The translations under genes and the position numbers were made by a program. The notes beneath the pieces are model-generated. The model made no database searches and was not told the DNA's origin. It saw nothing but the letters and a program-made list of their open reading frames with translations. 64,000 nucleotides of DNA from Ignavibacteriota bacterium. Its GTDB lineage: Bacteria; Bacteroidota; Ignavibacteria; Tepidaquicellales; OLB5. Below, piece by piece: positions 52,549 through 62,918 of the stretch (position 1 is its first letter; each line of letters begins with the position of its first letter). The stretch is taken from positions 40,587-104,586 of the forward strand of contig RPQH01000002.1 in assembly GCA_003820375.1 (NCBI GenBank). Direction: 5' to 3'.

Positions 52549-54729
52549 TTATTTTAGTAATATCATTTTTCCGGTTTCCGAATAATATTCTGCAGAAAGC
52601 CGGTAAAAATAAATTCCTGATGTGTAGTTTGAAGCATTCCATTCCACTTCGTAAGTGCCGGGAGAAAGCTGCTGGTTAATGAGAATAGCAATTTCTCTTC
52701 CAAGAACATCATATACAACAAGTTTAACATTTGACTTCTGACTTCTAACTTCTTCCGGTATATCGAACTTTATCTTTGTTGCAGGATTAAAAGGATTGGG
52801 ATAATTCTGATATAGCTTATACGAAAAAGGGATTTGCTGCGATGTATTAATTGCGTTTACAATAGTATTGTATGAACTTATTATAGTACCTCCGGAACCG
52901 GTTATAACAATACTGTCCTGTGTATTATAGCTCACATCGTAAAGATGATTCCCTGTACCCGACCGCTCACTAATCCAGTTTAAACCTCCGTTAGTTGTTT
53001 TGAAAATGAATCCATAACTTGCTGCTGCTATACCTGTATTTTCATTTATAAAAGAAATTCCATTTAATGCTTCGTATAGACCGGCTGACCTGCTGCTCCA
53101 GTTAACCCCTCCATTAGTAGAAACATAAACAATCCCTGTAACAGGGAAAGCCCATGAATCAAACCCTGCAAGAACGAAAAAGTTATTATTCAATATCTGT
53201 ACCTGACCGAATACATATCCCTGTCCAATAGACCGGTTTTGCCATGAACTTCCGGAGTTAGTTGTTACTAAAATTGTGCCCATTCCTCCAGCAGCAACAC
53301 CGGTATTTGCATCAATAAAGTCTACACCATAAAGCAAATTTGAAAATCCTGTCAGCGTATTTACCCAGTTATTGCCTCCATTGGTTGTTTTTAAAATTAC
53401 ACTTGTACCATTGCTGTTATATCCTGCAGTAAATCCTAAATCACTGTTTACAAATTTCACACTTCCAAGATTACCTGTCACATTGCTTTGCTGGGTAGTC
53501 CATTGTGCCCCGCCGTTTGTCGTTTTTATAATAACACCTAAAGCCCCGACCGCAGTACCTGTATTTACATTAATAAAATCTATGCCATACAAAGATTGTG
53601 ATAAACCGGTAGGCAATGCCTGCCAAACAGAACCACGGTTAATGGTTTTAAGTATTGTTCCGTTCTGACCTGAAATATATCCTGTTTGTGTTGAAAGGAA
53701 ATCAGCCGAATACAAATCATTTACAGTGCCTTCGGAAACATGTATCCAGTTTGTACCGCCGTTTGTGGTTCTCAAAATAGTGCCGTATATGCCGACCGCA
53801 ATTCCTGTATTGGCATCGGAAAATGAAATATCAAATAAGGAATTTTGTGTACCGCTGTTTTGTGCAAACCAGTTTGTACCTCCGTTTGTGGTTTTGTAAA
53901 CAGTGCCATTAGAACCTGCCGCATAGCCGGTGTTTGCATCCGTAAAATCGAGTCCTTCAAAAAACAATGTTACATTATTTAGCTGCTGCATCCATGTAAT
54001 ACCGGCATCAGTGCTCTTTAAAATAATTCCTGCATTCCCGGCTATAAACCAGGTATTATCACCAATATTTTCTATAGCATAAAATTGTTCTGTTGTACCG
54101 CTGTTTTGTTTTATCCAGTCAGCACCTCCATTAGTTGTCCGCAGAATATTTCCTAATAATCCGACTGCAATTCCTAAATTTGCATTAGCGAAAGTAACAT
54201 CATGCAGGTTATCAGGTCCCTGGGGTGGAAGCGGCTGATTTACCCATGACGAACCGCCTGTAGTTGTCCTGAATATTGAGCCGCAGCAATTTGTATTCTG
54301 AAATGCAGCTACTATTGTTCCTGTATTGGAATTGCTAAAATGGATACCCTGCACAATTTTATAAGTATGCCCTGTAACCGAATCCCAGCTTACGCCGCCG
54401 TTTGTTGTTCTTAATAAAGAGCCGTCATAGCCGCCAATCCACCCATTGTTAATATCAATAAAGTAAAGAGCTTTTAAAATTTTAGAAGTGCCGCCTGCAT
54501 AGTTCATTATACTCCAGTTCATTCCTGCATTCGTTGTCTTTATAAATGTACCTGCTTCACCAACAGCATAAGCAATATTTGGACTTACAAACTGGATATT
54601 ATATAAAGAATTGCCCTGCGGTTTAGGGTTTTGCCATGACCATATAGTTTGTGCTTTTGAGTACTGAAAAGTAGAAACAACAATAAGTAGAGTTAAAAAA
54701 AATAATCTTATAATATTTTTAGTGTGCAT
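52549..54729 (-). CDS. Large secreted YCF48-repeat protein with T9SS sorting domain
   Basis: This 726-residue protein has a signal peptide (about 1-26). Roughly thirteen ~42-residue repeats follow with the consensus F-x-D-A/N-x-T-G-x-A-x-G-x-x-G-T-I-x-K/R-T-T-N-G-G-x-x-W to about 635. The sorting domain is at about 645-726 with Q-N-Y-P-N-P-F-N-P-A, ending M-I-L-L-K. The loop E-V-R-S-Q-K-S-N-V-K-L is encoded by tandem tgacttc/aacttct words (about 52722-52756). The repeats are the most regular in the window, suggesting recent expansion. It opens the leftward cargo block and is divergent from the gene at 54865. Confidence 0.92.
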   Translation of the reverse strand: MHTKNIIRLFFLTLLIVVSTFQYSKAQTIWSWQNPKPQGNSLYNIQFVSPNIAYAVGEAGTFIKTTNAGMNWSIMNYAGGTSKILKALYFIDINNGWIGGYDGSLLRTTNGGVSWDSVTGHTYKIVQGIHFSNSNTGTIVAAFQNTNCCGSIFRTTTGGSSWVNQPLPPQGPDNLHDVTFANANLGIAVGLLGNILRTTNGGADWIKQNSGTTEQFYAIENIGDNTWFIAGNAGIILKSTDAGITWMQQLNNVTLFFEGLDFTDANTGYAAGSNGTVYKTTNGGTNWFAQNSGTQNSLFDISFSDANTGIAVGIYGTILRTTNGGTNWIHVSEGTVNDLYSADFLSTQTGYISGQNGTILKTINRGSVWQALPTGLSQSLYGIDFINVNTGTAVGALGVIIKTTNGGAQWTTQQSNVTGNLGSVKFVNSDLGFTAGYNSNGTSVILKTTNGGNNWVNTLTGFSNLLYGVDFIDANTGVAAGGMGTILVTTNSGSSWQNRSIGQGYVFGQVQILNNNFFVLAGFDSWAFPVTGIVYVSTNGGVNWSSRSAGLYEALNGISFINENTGIAAASYGFIFKTTNGGLNWISERSGTGNHLYDVSYNTQDSIVITGSGGTIISSYNTIVNAINTSQQIPFSYKLYQNYPNPFNPATKIKFDIPEEVRSQKSNVKLVVYDVLGREIAILINQQLSPGTYEVEWNASNYTSGIYFYRLSAEYYSETGKMILLK

Positions 54730-54864
54730 TTTTGTAAAATTTTAAGCAATTCAAGCAAATTTTAACAACGAACATAGATTTTTTTAATATTTGAAGCAAA
54801 TTAATTTTCGTTAAAAATAAGGAGTCAACCGGTTGAAAAATCCTGTAATTTTTTAAAAATTTCT

Positions 54865-56535
54865 GTGTTTACAATAAAAACCTTAAATATGAATATGGAG
54901 TCAACTGGAAAAAACGATTCTTTATATAAATTGGTTAAATCTTTAACTAAAACAGAAAAAGCTTACTTTAAAAAGTTTGCATCAAGACATGTACTTGGTG
55001 ACTACAATAAATACACGTTACTGTTTGATGCTATCGCCGTGAGTAAAAACGGTTACGACGAAAATGAAATAAAAGATAAATTCCCGAATGAGAAGTTTGT
55101 GAAAAATTTCCCGGTTATTAAAAATTATCTTGCTAACATGATACTAAAAAGCTTAAACAGCTTTTATTCGGATTCAACTCCTGATAATGAGATTAAAAAT
55201 GATTTAAGATATATTAAGATACTTTACAAAAAAGCTTTATTCGAACAATGCAGAAAAATTGTTGAAAGTTCATTAAAAAGAGCATACCTGACAGATAATT
55301 TTCTTATGATACTTGAACTGCTGAACTGGAAAAAGAATCTTATTAACGAAGATGTTTACGAAGGCAACCAATTTATTAACCTGGAAAAAGCTTACTGCGA
55401 AGAACAGGACATAATCAGGAAGATGAAAAATCTCAGTGATTACAGGATGCTTTCATACCGGGCAAGAAGTATTTCCGTAGGTTTTAATCCCTACTATAAA
55501 GGAGATGATACAAAAGAAGAGCTGCTTAACATTTTAAATGACCCTCTTTTGCAATCGGAAAAAGAAGCATTATCTTATCCTGCCCGTATTGCCTATTATC
55601 ATGTATTTGCCTTGGTTAATGAATGCATTGGAAAGAACCTGGAAGCTTTTGAGTGCAGGAAACAGCTTCTATGCATTATGGAAGAAAATCCGGATACAAT
55701 TAAAGGAAACATTTCTAATTACATTATTTCCATTTTTAATTTATTGGGTACGTGTTTTGGCTTAAGAGCATTTAACGAACTTGAAAATTATATAAACAAG
55801 CTCAGGACAATTAAAATAAACTATCCCGGTAAAATTTCTGGAAATGACCTGCTTATAATATTTTTAGGTACAATGATATTCGAATTAAAAATGCAGATAA
55901 AAAAAGGTGAGTTCAGTAAGCTTGTTCAAAACATTAATGAAATTGAGGATGGACTTAAAGAATTTGAAAAGATGATTGTAAAAGAAGATTTGCTTTACTG
56001 CTTTTATATGCTGGCTTACAGTTACTTTGGTGCCGGAAAATATGATGAAGCACTTAATTGGGTGAACAGGATATTTAATGAAAAAGAAACTGATTGTGAT
56101 ACAAAGCTGCAAACAATATCAAAGATATTAAATATTATCATACATTACGAGCTTGATAATTATGAACTGCTTGAATACTTGATTAAATCGGCTTACAGGT
56201 ACTTCAGGAAAAACGGCTCAAACAGTATTGAAGGAAAAATCATTATTGATTTTTTCAAACAGCTTCCTTCAATAACTTACCGGGATCAATTGAAAGAACT
56301 TTTTGCTGAATCACTCGGTAGAATCAGAGCAGGCAGGCAAAATGCAGATAACGCAGATAATAAAACAAACCCTTTTGAAATCCAGAATAATTTTACAAAC
56401 AGTGCTGAGTTTGATCTTGAAAGCTGGCTTGAAAGCAAAGTGAATGGCAAAAGTTTTGAAGAAATTGTAAGAAGCAAGTATTTGAAAAAAATAAAGGCAG
56501 CACAGACTGAATTATCTATGCTGCCAATTTTTTAA
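54865..56535 (+). CDS. Helical TPR-like protein of unknown function
   Basis: This 556-residue protein is almost entirely amphipathic helices, with no signal peptide. The N-terminal ~75 residues contain L-V-K-S-L-T-K-T-E-K-A-Y-F-K-K-F-A and F-D-A-I, a combination I recall in uncharacterised Bacteroidota/Chlorobiota proteins. The middle (about 110-480) has TPR-like helix pairs such as Y-S-Y-F-G-A-G-K-Y-D-E-A-L-N-W. The C-terminus ends in a K-rich helix. It is cytoplasmic and possibly a scaffold or regulatory protein; no function is assigned. A start at 54889 (M-N-M-E-S) is as likely as 54865. It sits between two leftward cargo genes but on the opposite strand. Confidence 0.75.
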   Translation: MFTIKTLNMNMESTGKNDSLYKLVKSLTKTEKAYFKKFASRHVLGDYNKYTLLFDAIAVSKNGYDENEIKDKFPNEKFVKNFPVIKNYLANMILKSLNSFYSDSTPDNEIKNDLRYIKILYKKALFEQCRKIVESSLKRAYLTDNFLMILELLNWKKNLINEDVYEGNQFINLEKAYCEEQDIIRKMKNLSDYRMLSYRARSISVGFNPYYKGDDTKEELLNILNDPLLQSEKEALSYPARIAYYHVFALVNECIGKNLEAFECRKQLLCIMEENPDTIKGNISNYIISIFNLLGTCFGLRAFNELENYINKLRTIKINYPGKISGNDLLIIFLGTMIFELKMQIKKGEFSKLVQNINEIEDGLKEFEKMIVKEDLLYCFYMLAYSYFGAGKYDEALNWVNRIFNEKETDCDTKLQTISKILNIIIHYELDNYELLEYLIKSAYRYFRKNGSNSIEGKIIIDFFKQLPSITYRDQLKELFAESLGRIRAGRQNADNADNKTNPFEIQNNFTNSAEFDLESWLESKVNGKSFEEIVRSKYLKKIKAAQTELSMLPIF

Positions 56536-56596
56536 TAAACGGCAGTCTATTATTTCACTAATCCTGCAAAGCTGGATTTCAAAAATCAGCTACCGC

Positions 56597-57595
56597 TTAT
56601 TTTATCAATATCATCTTCCTTGTTTCAATAAAATTGCCCGATGTTAAGCGGTATGTATAAACACCGCTTGGTAAATTTGCACCATCGAAGGTTGCTTTGT
56701 AATTTCCTGCTTTCTGAAAATTATTTACAAGTGTTTCTACATTTTGACCGAGCATATTAAATATTTGCAGTTCAACATTGCCTTCAACAGGTATAGAATA
56801 CAATATGGTTGTTGACGGATTGAACGGATTGGGATAATTTTGCTCAAGCTTATATACCGAAGGAACCTCATAATTCTGAGTAACTACTCCAACAAATGTA
56901 TATGGCAGTGTATGATTCCATGTTGCAGCAATTTCTGCTGTATCAAGTGCTCTTTTATATACTCTGAATTCATCCATCAGCCAGCCGACACCTATTGCAC
57001 TAGATGTACCATAACCGCCTACTTTGAAAACAGCAGCAGCGGTAAGGTTAAGTGCCGATTGTGTTGTTGAAGATTGAAACACTCCATTAACATAAGTTTT
57101 CACTGAAGTGGATGCAGAGTCATAAACAAAATGCACAACACTTGGACCCGGCAGCACACCCGTTACGTTTACATTTGCAAAGTTATTTCCTCTTAGAGTG
57201 ATGTTACCGGCACCTGCTGCTCCATTTGTAAAACAGCGGAAGCTTGTTGTAATATCATTACCAAACATGTAATTTGTTGTCGTCCCAATATTGTTAATCC
57301 ACATTGAAATAGTCCAGCTTGATGTACCAAAATTCATATTCCATCCGGTATTAACATAGTTAGCTGTGCTCGAGCCGCCGATACCGACAAGTGCACTATC
57401 AAATTGACCGGTCGAACCTAAAGTGTGTCCTAAAACGGGAGCAGGGTTGGTTCCCTGTCCGGGGACTGCATAATTAGGTGTCGTTGTAGAACCATTGTTG
57501 AATTTGTAATACAAAATATCAGGCACGTTATAAGTTTGCGAATGTGTATACAGAATGGAAATGAAAAATATCAGAATAACAGTAATTTTTTTCAT
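56597..57595 (-). CDS. Secreted LamG-like domain protein with T9SS sorting domain
   Basis: This 332-residue protein has a signal peptide (about 1-19, H-S-Q). A laminin-G/concanavalin-like jelly-roll follows (about 25-240), with W-T-I-S-M-W-I-N, V-V-H-F-V-Y-D, V-K-T-Y-V-N-G-V-F and the closing M-D-E-F-R-V-Y-K-R-A-L-D-T-A-E-I, the classic ending of this lectin-like fold. The sorting domain spans about 250-332 (Q-N-Y-P-N-P-F-N-P-S, ending M-I-L-I-K). It probably binds carbohydrate or surface polymers. It is a single gene, convergent with 54865-56535. Confidence 0.92.
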   Translation of the reverse strand: MKKITVILIFFISILYTHSQTYNVPDILYYKFNNGSTTTPNYAVPGQGTNPAPVLGHTLGSTGQFDSALVGIGGSSTANYVNTGWNMNFGTSSWTISMWINNIGTTTNYMFGNDITTSFRCFTNGAAGAGNITLRGNNFANVNVTGVLPGPSVVHFVYDSASTSVKTYVNGVFQSSTTQSALNLTAAAVFKVGGYGTSSAIGVGWLMDEFRVYKRALDTAEIAATWNHTLPYTFVGVVTQNYEVPSVYKLEQNYPNPFNPSTTILYSIPVEGNVELQIFNMLGQNVETLVNNFQKAGNYKATFDGANLPSGVYTYRLTSGNFIETRKMILIK

Positions 57596-57806
57596 TGTGT
57601 TTTCCTTTCAGTAAGTTGATTATTGATTAATTGGAAAATATAGATTTCTTTTCAAATAAGAAAATGAAAAGTAAGTATTATTTTAAAATTTAGTTAATTA
57701 TAAAAATATCAAATTGTTTATCAGTAAAAAATCAACTGTAAACTTATATTTTTTAACAAATTAAGATGAAACTATCCAGTAAGGATGCCTGTTATATATT
57801 TTAATC

Positions 57807-57835
57807 TTGACTTTTTAGTACAGATTGCATAATTT
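57807..57835 (+). promoter_or_regulatory. Predicted promoter of the suf operon
   Basis: TTGACT (57807-57812) and TAATTT (57830-57835) are 17 bp apart, 36 bp upstream of the sufB ATG. The -10 hexamer is the same as in the two dispersed leader repeats. No IscR/SufR-type palindrome was recognised, and no regulator gene adjoins the operon. Confidence 0.45.
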
Positions 57836-57871
57836 CGTAATAATCAAAGGAAAACAGGGAATAATTATATA

Positions 57872-59317
57872 ATGCATACAGAAGAAAATTCAATAGAAGT
57901 ATTAGCGAACCAGGAATATAAATACGGCTTTAAGACCGATATTGAGATGGATACAATTCCCCGCGGCTTAAGTGAGGATGTGATACGCTTAATATCCAAA
58001 AAGAAAAATGAGCCGGAGTGGATGCTTGCGTGGCGGCTTAAAGCATATGAGCACTGGAAAACCATGAAGGAACCTAAGTGGCCGAATGTCAGCTACCCGC
58101 CAATAGATTATAATGATATTATTTATTATGCTGCACCGAAGGATAAGCCAAAACTCAATTCACTTGATGAAGTTGACCCCGAGCTTTTAAATACTTTCGA
58201 GAAGCTTGGAATATCACTGGAAGAGCAAAAGAAATTAACTGGTGTTGCTGTCGATGCAGTGTTTGACAGCGTATCTGTAACCACAACATATAAAGAAAAA
58301 TTAAAAGAGCTTGGAATAATTTTCTGCTCAATGTCTGAAGCAGTTACAGAACATCCTGAACTGGTAAAGAAATATCTTGGCTCGGTTGTACCTTATACCG
58401 ATAATTATTTTGCAACATTAAACTCAGCAGTGTTCAGTGACGGTTCATTTGCATATATCCCTAAAGGCGTTACTTGCCCGATGGAGCTTTCAACTTATTT
58501 CAGGATAAATGCAATGGATACCGGACAGTTTGAAAGAACATTGATAGTTGCTGATGAAGGTGCATTCGTAAGTTACCTTGAGGGATGTACCGCACCGATA
58601 AGAGATACCAACCAGCTACACGCGGCAGTTGTTGAGCTTGTTGCACTTGATGATGCAACAGTAAAATACTCAACAGTGCAGAACTGGTACCCGGGTGATA
58701 AAAACGGTGTTGGCGGAATATACAATTTTGTAACGAAACGCGGAGCTTGCAGGGGAAAGAATTCAAAGATAACATGGACACAGGTTGAAACAGGTTCAGC
58801 TATAACATGGAAATATCCCGGCTGTCTTTTGATAGGAGAAAATTCAGTTGGTGAGTTTTATTCGGTTGCTGTAACAAATAATATGCAGCAGGCAGATACA
58901 GGAACGAAGATGATACATATGGGAAAAAATACAAGAAGCACTATTGTATCAAAAGGTATCTCGGCAGGCAAAGGTCAGAACTCATACCGCGGACTTGTGA
59001 AGATAACATCAAAAGCAGAAAATGCACGTAACTATACACAGTGTGATTCATTACTGCTTGGTGATAAATGCGGTGCACATACATTCCCCTATATCGAAGT
59101 GAAGAATCCTACTGCAAAAGTTGAGCATGAAGCAACAACATCGAAGATTGGTGAAGACCAGTTGTTCTATTTAAGGCAAAGAGGTATATCACAGGAAGAT
59201 GCAGTGAATATGATTGTGAACGGATACTGCAAAGAAGTATTCAGAGAGCTGCCGATGGAGTTTGCAGTAGAGGCACAGAAGCTGTTGAGCGTAAGTCTTG
59301 AAGGAAGCGTGGGATAA
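57872..59317 (+). CDS. sufB: Fe-S cluster assembly scaffold SufB
   Basis: This 481-residue core scaffold of the SUF system builds [Fe-S] clusters with SufC and SufD. It shows the family's N-terminal [31 protein letters not shown], the late [12 protein letters not shown] (conserved Cys) and E-H-E-A-T-T-S-K-I. Length is standard. It begins the operon, with a predicted promoter upstream. It is separated from sufC by 249 bp of repeats, unusually wide for this operon. Confidence 0.97.
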   Translation: MHTEENSIEVLANQEYKYGFKTDIEMDTIPRGLSEDVIRLISKKKNEPEWMLAWRLKAYEHWKTMKEPKWPNVSYPPIDYNDIIYYAAPKDKPKLNSLDEVDPELLNTFEKLGISLEEQKKLTGVAVDAVFDSVSVTTTYKEKLKELGIIFCSMSEAVTEHPELVKKYLGSVVPYTDNYFATLNSAVFSDGSFAYIPKGVTCPMELSTYFRINAMDTGQFERTLIVADEGAFVSYLEGCTAPIRDTNQLHAAVVELVALDDATVKYSTVQNWYPGDKNGVGGIYNFVTKRGACRGKNSKITWTQVETGSAITWKYPGCLLIGENSVGEFYSVAVTNNMQQADTGTKMIHMGKNTRSTIVSKGISAGKGQNSYRGLVKITSKAENARNYTQCDSLLLGDKCGAHTFPYIEVKNPTAKVEHEATTSKIGEDQLFYLRQRGISQEDAVNMIVNGYCKEVFRELPMEFAVEAQKLLSVSLEGSVG

Positions 59318-59566
59318 GTTATTTAAGTTCTTTAAGTTCTTAGAGTTCTTAGAGTTCTTAGAGTTCTGAGAGTTCTGAGAGTTCATGAGATTTATAACGT
59401 TTATATGGTTTTATAAAGGATAAATCCCGAAGGGATGATATTATGGTAGAAAGAATCCGGAAATATAGTTAGAACCCCGAAGGGGTGATATAATAAAAAA
59501 TAAATTAATGGGATTCCCGCTTTCGCGGGAATGACAAAACAATAATAATAAGGATAAACAAAATAA
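59318..59566. repeat. Repeat-filled gap between sufB and sufC
   Basis: Three kinds of repeat occur in order. First is a 9-bp word array ttagagttc (59323-59384). Second are two copies of a cccgaaggg(g)tgata palindromic word (about 59427 and 59473). Third is a ggattcccgc/gcgggaatga hairpin (about 59512-59533) of a type scattered in many bacterial genomes. No gene is present. The sufC ribosome site lies at its end. Confidence 0.8.
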
Positions 59567-60331
59567 ATGTTAACAGTAAAAGATTTATACGTTTCAGTAG
59601 AAGAGAAACAAATATTAAAAGGAATAAACCTCCAGGTTAATGCCGGTGAGGTACATGCAATCATGGGACCTAACGGCTCAGGAAAAAGTACACTTGCAAA
59701 CGTACTTGCAGGTAAAGATGGATATGAAGTAACATCAGGTGAAGTGACTTACGAAGGCAAAGACCTGCTTGATATGGATCCTGAAGACAGGGCAAGAGAA
59801 GGTTTATTTCTCGCATTCCAGTACCCGGTGGAAATTCCAGGTGTCAGCAATGCAACATTTCTTAAGACTGCGATTAATGAGATAAGGAAATACAAAGGTC
59901 AGCCGGAAATGGATGCAAGAGAATTCCTTAAATACATGAGAGAAAAAATGGAATTGGTTGAGCTGGACCAATCATTGATAAACAGGCCTGTGAACCAGGG
60001 GTTTTCAGGAGGCGAGAAAAAGAAAAATGAGATTTTCCAGCTTGCTATGCTTAATCCTAAGCTTGCAGTGCTTGATGAAACAGACTCAGGACTTGATATT
60101 GATGCTTTGAAAATTGTATCACATGGTGTAAATACATATAAGAATAAAGATAACGCAGTGATAGTTGTAACTCACTACCAGAGACTGCTGGATTATATCG
60201 TTCCAGATTTTGTACATGTGCTTGTGAACGGAAGGATAGTTAAATCAGGTACAAAAGAGCTTGCACTTGAGCTTGAAGAAAAAGGATACGACTGGGTTAC
60301 TCCGGAAGAATCAATTACCGAGAATATTTAA
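59567..60331 (+). CDS. sufC: SUF system ATPase SufC
   Basis: This 254-residue ABC-type ATPase energises SufB-SufD scaffold changes. Motifs are Walker A G-P-N-G-S-G-K-S-T (34-42), Q-loop A-F-Q-Y-P, signature F-S-G-G-E-K-K-K-N-E, Walker B L-A-V-L-D-E and the H-loop T-H-Y-Q-R. It has no membrane domain, as usual. sufD follows 18 bp later. Confidence 0.98.
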   Translation: MLTVKDLYVSVEEKQILKGINLQVNAGEVHAIMGPNGSGKSTLANVLAGKDGYEVTSGEVTYEGKDLLDMDPEDRAREGLFLAFQYPVEIPGVSNATFLKTAINEIRKYKGQPEMDAREFLKYMREKMELVELDQSLINRPVNQGFSGGEKKKNEIFQLAMLNPKLAVLDETDSGLDIDALKIVSHGVNTYKNKDNAVIVVTHYQRLLDYIVPDFVHVLVNGRIVKSGTKELALELEEKGYDWVTPEESITENI

Positions 60332-60349
60332 GGAGAGAATAAGGAAAAA

Positions 60350-61663
60350 ATGGAAAATACAAATCCGAAAGAATGGTACATATCCGATTTTAAAAAGTAT
60401 GAGGAAAGCCTGAACGGCAATGCTTCAAAAGATTTTCATCATATAAGAGAAAATGCTATTGAGGTATTCAATGTATTGGACTTTCCGACAACGAAAAATG
60501 AAGAATGGAAATATACCAATGTTTCTCCGATATTAAATAATAAATTTTCTGCACAAACAGACCAAAGGAAAATTGCACTTGATGAGCAGGATTTTGAGCT
60601 TTATAAAATAAATAATCTTGATGCTCATCTGGTTGTATTGATAAACGGGCTTTTTGACAGAACATATTCTGATGCAAATAATTTACCAAAAGGAGTGATT
60701 ATTGAAAATCTTTCTTCTGCAATGAATAATCATCCTGAAATTATTGCAGAGCATTTTGGTAAATATGTGAAATATGAAAACGGTTTTATTGCTTTGAACA
60801 CTGCACTTACATTGGATGGTGTAGTTATTTATGTACCGGATAATGTTGTAATTGAAAAACCGGTTCACATAATAAATATTACAGGCAGCGCAGAGGGGCA
60901 AATACTTGCACAGCCGAGAAATCTTATTGTTACAGGCAAGAATGCCCAAGTGAAGATAATTGAATCATATAACAGCTTTGGTGATGATGTGAATTTTAAT
61001 AACAATGTTACCGAAATAATTGCAGGTGAAAACGCGCATATTGATTTATACAAGATACAAAATGAAAATCAAAATTCATTCAATATCTCAAGAACACAGG
61101 TAGAGCAGAAAAGAAACAGTGTTACAACTATATATACAATGACAACCGGCGGTGCACTGGTGAGAAATGATATTAATACAGTACTTAATGATGAGAACTG
61201 TAACTGTAATTTATACGGCTTGTATCTGATAGATGGAAACCAGCATGTTGATAATCATACTTTGATTGACCATGCAAAGCCGCACTGCTTAAGCAATGAA
61301 TTATATAAAGGTGTGTTAAATGATAAATCACACGCCGTATTTAACGGTAAAGTATTTGTAAGAAAAGATGCCCAGAAGACAAATGCATATCAATCGAACA
61401 AGAATATTTTATTATCGAATGATTCGCTTGTAGATACAAAGCCGCAGCTTGAAATATATGCCGATGATGTGAAATGTTCGCATGGTGCAACAGTAGGGCA
61501 GCTTGAAGAAGAGGCATTGTTCTATTTACGTGCAAGGGGAATATCAAAAGACAATGCACGCTCAATATTAATTAGAGCATTTGCAAATGATATATTTGAT
61601 GAGATAAAGATAGACGCATTACATGACCACTTTAATGAAATGGTTTTTGAAAAATTAAGCTAA
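60350..61663 (+). CDS. sufD: Fe-S cluster assembly protein SufD
   Basis: This 437-residue SufB paralog and partner forms the SufBC2D complex. Typical marks are N-E-E-W-K-Y-T-N-V-S (about 45-54), the beta-helix core and the conserved C-terminal H-G-A-T-V-G-Q-L-E-E-E-A-L-F-Y-L-R-A-R-G-I. Length and position between sufC and sufS are standard. sufS starts 7 bp after its stop. Confidence 0.96.
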   Translation: MENTNPKEWYISDFKKYEESLNGNASKDFHHIRENAIEVFNVLDFPTTKNEEWKYTNVSPILNNKFSAQTDQRKIALDEQDFELYKINNLDAHLVVLINGLFDRTYSDANNLPKGVIIENLSSAMNNHPEIIAEHFGKYVKYENGFIALNTALTLDGVVIYVPDNVVIEKPVHIINITGSAEGQILAQPRNLIVTGKNAQVKIIESYNSFGDDVNFNNNVTEIIAGENAHIDLYKIQNENQNSFNISRTQVEQKRNSVTTIYTMTTGGALVRNDINTVLNDENCNCNLYGLYLIDGNQHVDNHTLIDHAKPHCLSNELYKGVLNDKSHAVFNGKVFVRKDAQKTNAYQSNKNILLSNDSLVDTKPQLEIYADDVKCSHGATVGQLEEEALFYLRARGISKDNARSILIRAFANDIFDEIKIDALHDHFNEMVFEKLS

Positions 61664-61670
61664 TAATAAA

Positions 61671-62918
61671 TTGGACGCTGTAAAAACAAAGCCCGCAAAG
61701 AGCTTTAACATAGATGAAATAAGAAAAGATTTCCCGATACTTGAAAGAACAGTACACGGAAAACCGCTTGTTTATCTCGATAATGCTGCAACTTCACAGA
61801 AGCCGCAGGCAGTAATAGATTCACATGTAGATTTTTATCTGAATCATAATGCTAATATTCACCGGGGCGTTTACCAGATGAGTACTGAATCAACTGATGC
61901 TTATGATGAATCAAGAACTAAAGTTAAAGAGTTTATTAATGCACCTGATTCAAGAGAGATAATATTTACAAGGGGAACAACAGAATCCATCAACCTTGTA
62001 TCAAATACTTTCGGCAGGTTTAATGTTAAATCAGGTGATGAGATAATTGTGTCCACAATGGAACATCATGCAAATATTGTTCCATGGCAGATACTTTGCG
62101 GAGAGAAGAACGCTATGCTCAGGGTAATTCCCATAAATGAAAAAGGCGAGCTTCTCATGGATGAGTATAAAAAATTGCTGAATGAAAAGACCAAGCTTGT
62201 TTCGGTTACGCATATTTCTAATACGCTTGGTACAATTAACCCGGTTAAAGAAATTATAGAGCTTGCACATGAAAAGAAAATTCCTGTAATGATAGACGGT
62301 GCACAGGCAGTGGCTCATATGAGAGTGGATGTCCGGGACCTTGATTGTGACTTCTATGCTTTTTCGGGACATAAGATGTTCGGTCCGACAGGTATTGGAG
62401 TTCTTTACGGCAAGGCAGAATATCTTGAAGCAATGCCTCCTTACCAGGGCGGCGGTGATATGATAAGAAATGTTTCATTTGAAAAAACAACTTACGGTGA
62501 GATACCTACTAAATTTGAAGCAGGTACACCTAATATTGCAGGGTCTATTGGGCTTGGAATTGCAATAGATTATCTGAATAAGCTTGATTTTAACCAGATA
62601 CATGAGCATGAAATGAAAATGCTTAACTATGCAACAAACGAGATGGAGAAAATTGAGGGTGTCAGAATAATAGGTACGGCAAAAAATAAAGCAAGTGTGA
62701 TATCATTCATTGTCGAAGGAATTAATCCGATGGACCTTGGAATAATGCTTGACACAATGGGAGTTGCTGTGAGAACAGGGCAGCATTGTACCGAGCCGCT
62801 GATGACATGGTACTGCATCCCCGGAACAGTGAGAGCTTCATTTGCAATGTATAATAGAATGGAAGAAGTTGATATTTTTATTAAATCCCTGAAAAAAGCT
62901 ATTTCAATATTAAAATGA
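61671..62918 (+). CDS. sufS: Cysteine desulfurase SufS
   Basis: This 415-residue PLP enzyme takes sulfur from cysteine for Fe-S assembly. Motifs are Y-L-D-N-A-A-T-S-Q-K-P (35-45), E-H-H-A-N-I-V-P-W (131-139), PLP Lys235 in F-S-G-H-K-M-F-G-P-T-G and the catalytic Cys373 in R-T-G-Q-H-C, the class II (SufS) form that needs SufE. It starts at TTG. The stop overlaps the sufE start (ATGA at 62915-62918), so the sulfur donor and its acceptor are translationally coupled. Confidence 0.97.
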   Translation: MDAVKTKPAKSFNIDEIRKDFPILERTVHGKPLVYLDNAATSQKPQAVIDSHVDFYLNHNANIHRGVYQMSTESTDAYDESRTKVKEFINAPDSREIIFTRGTTESINLVSNTFGRFNVKSGDEIIVSTMEHHANIVPWQILCGEKNAMLRVIPINEKGELLMDEYKKLLNEKTKLVSVTHISNTLGTINPVKEIIELAHEKKIPVMIDGAQAVAHMRVDVRDLDCDFYAFSGHKMFGPTGIGVLYGKAEYLEAMPPYQGGGDMIRNVSFEKTTYGEIPTKFEAGTPNIAGSIGLGIAIDYLNKLDFNQIHEHEMKMLNYATNEMEKIEGVRIIGTAKNKASVISFIVEGINPMDLGIMLDTMGVAVRTGQHCTEPLMTWYCIPGTVRASFAMYNRMEEVDIFIKSLKKAISILK

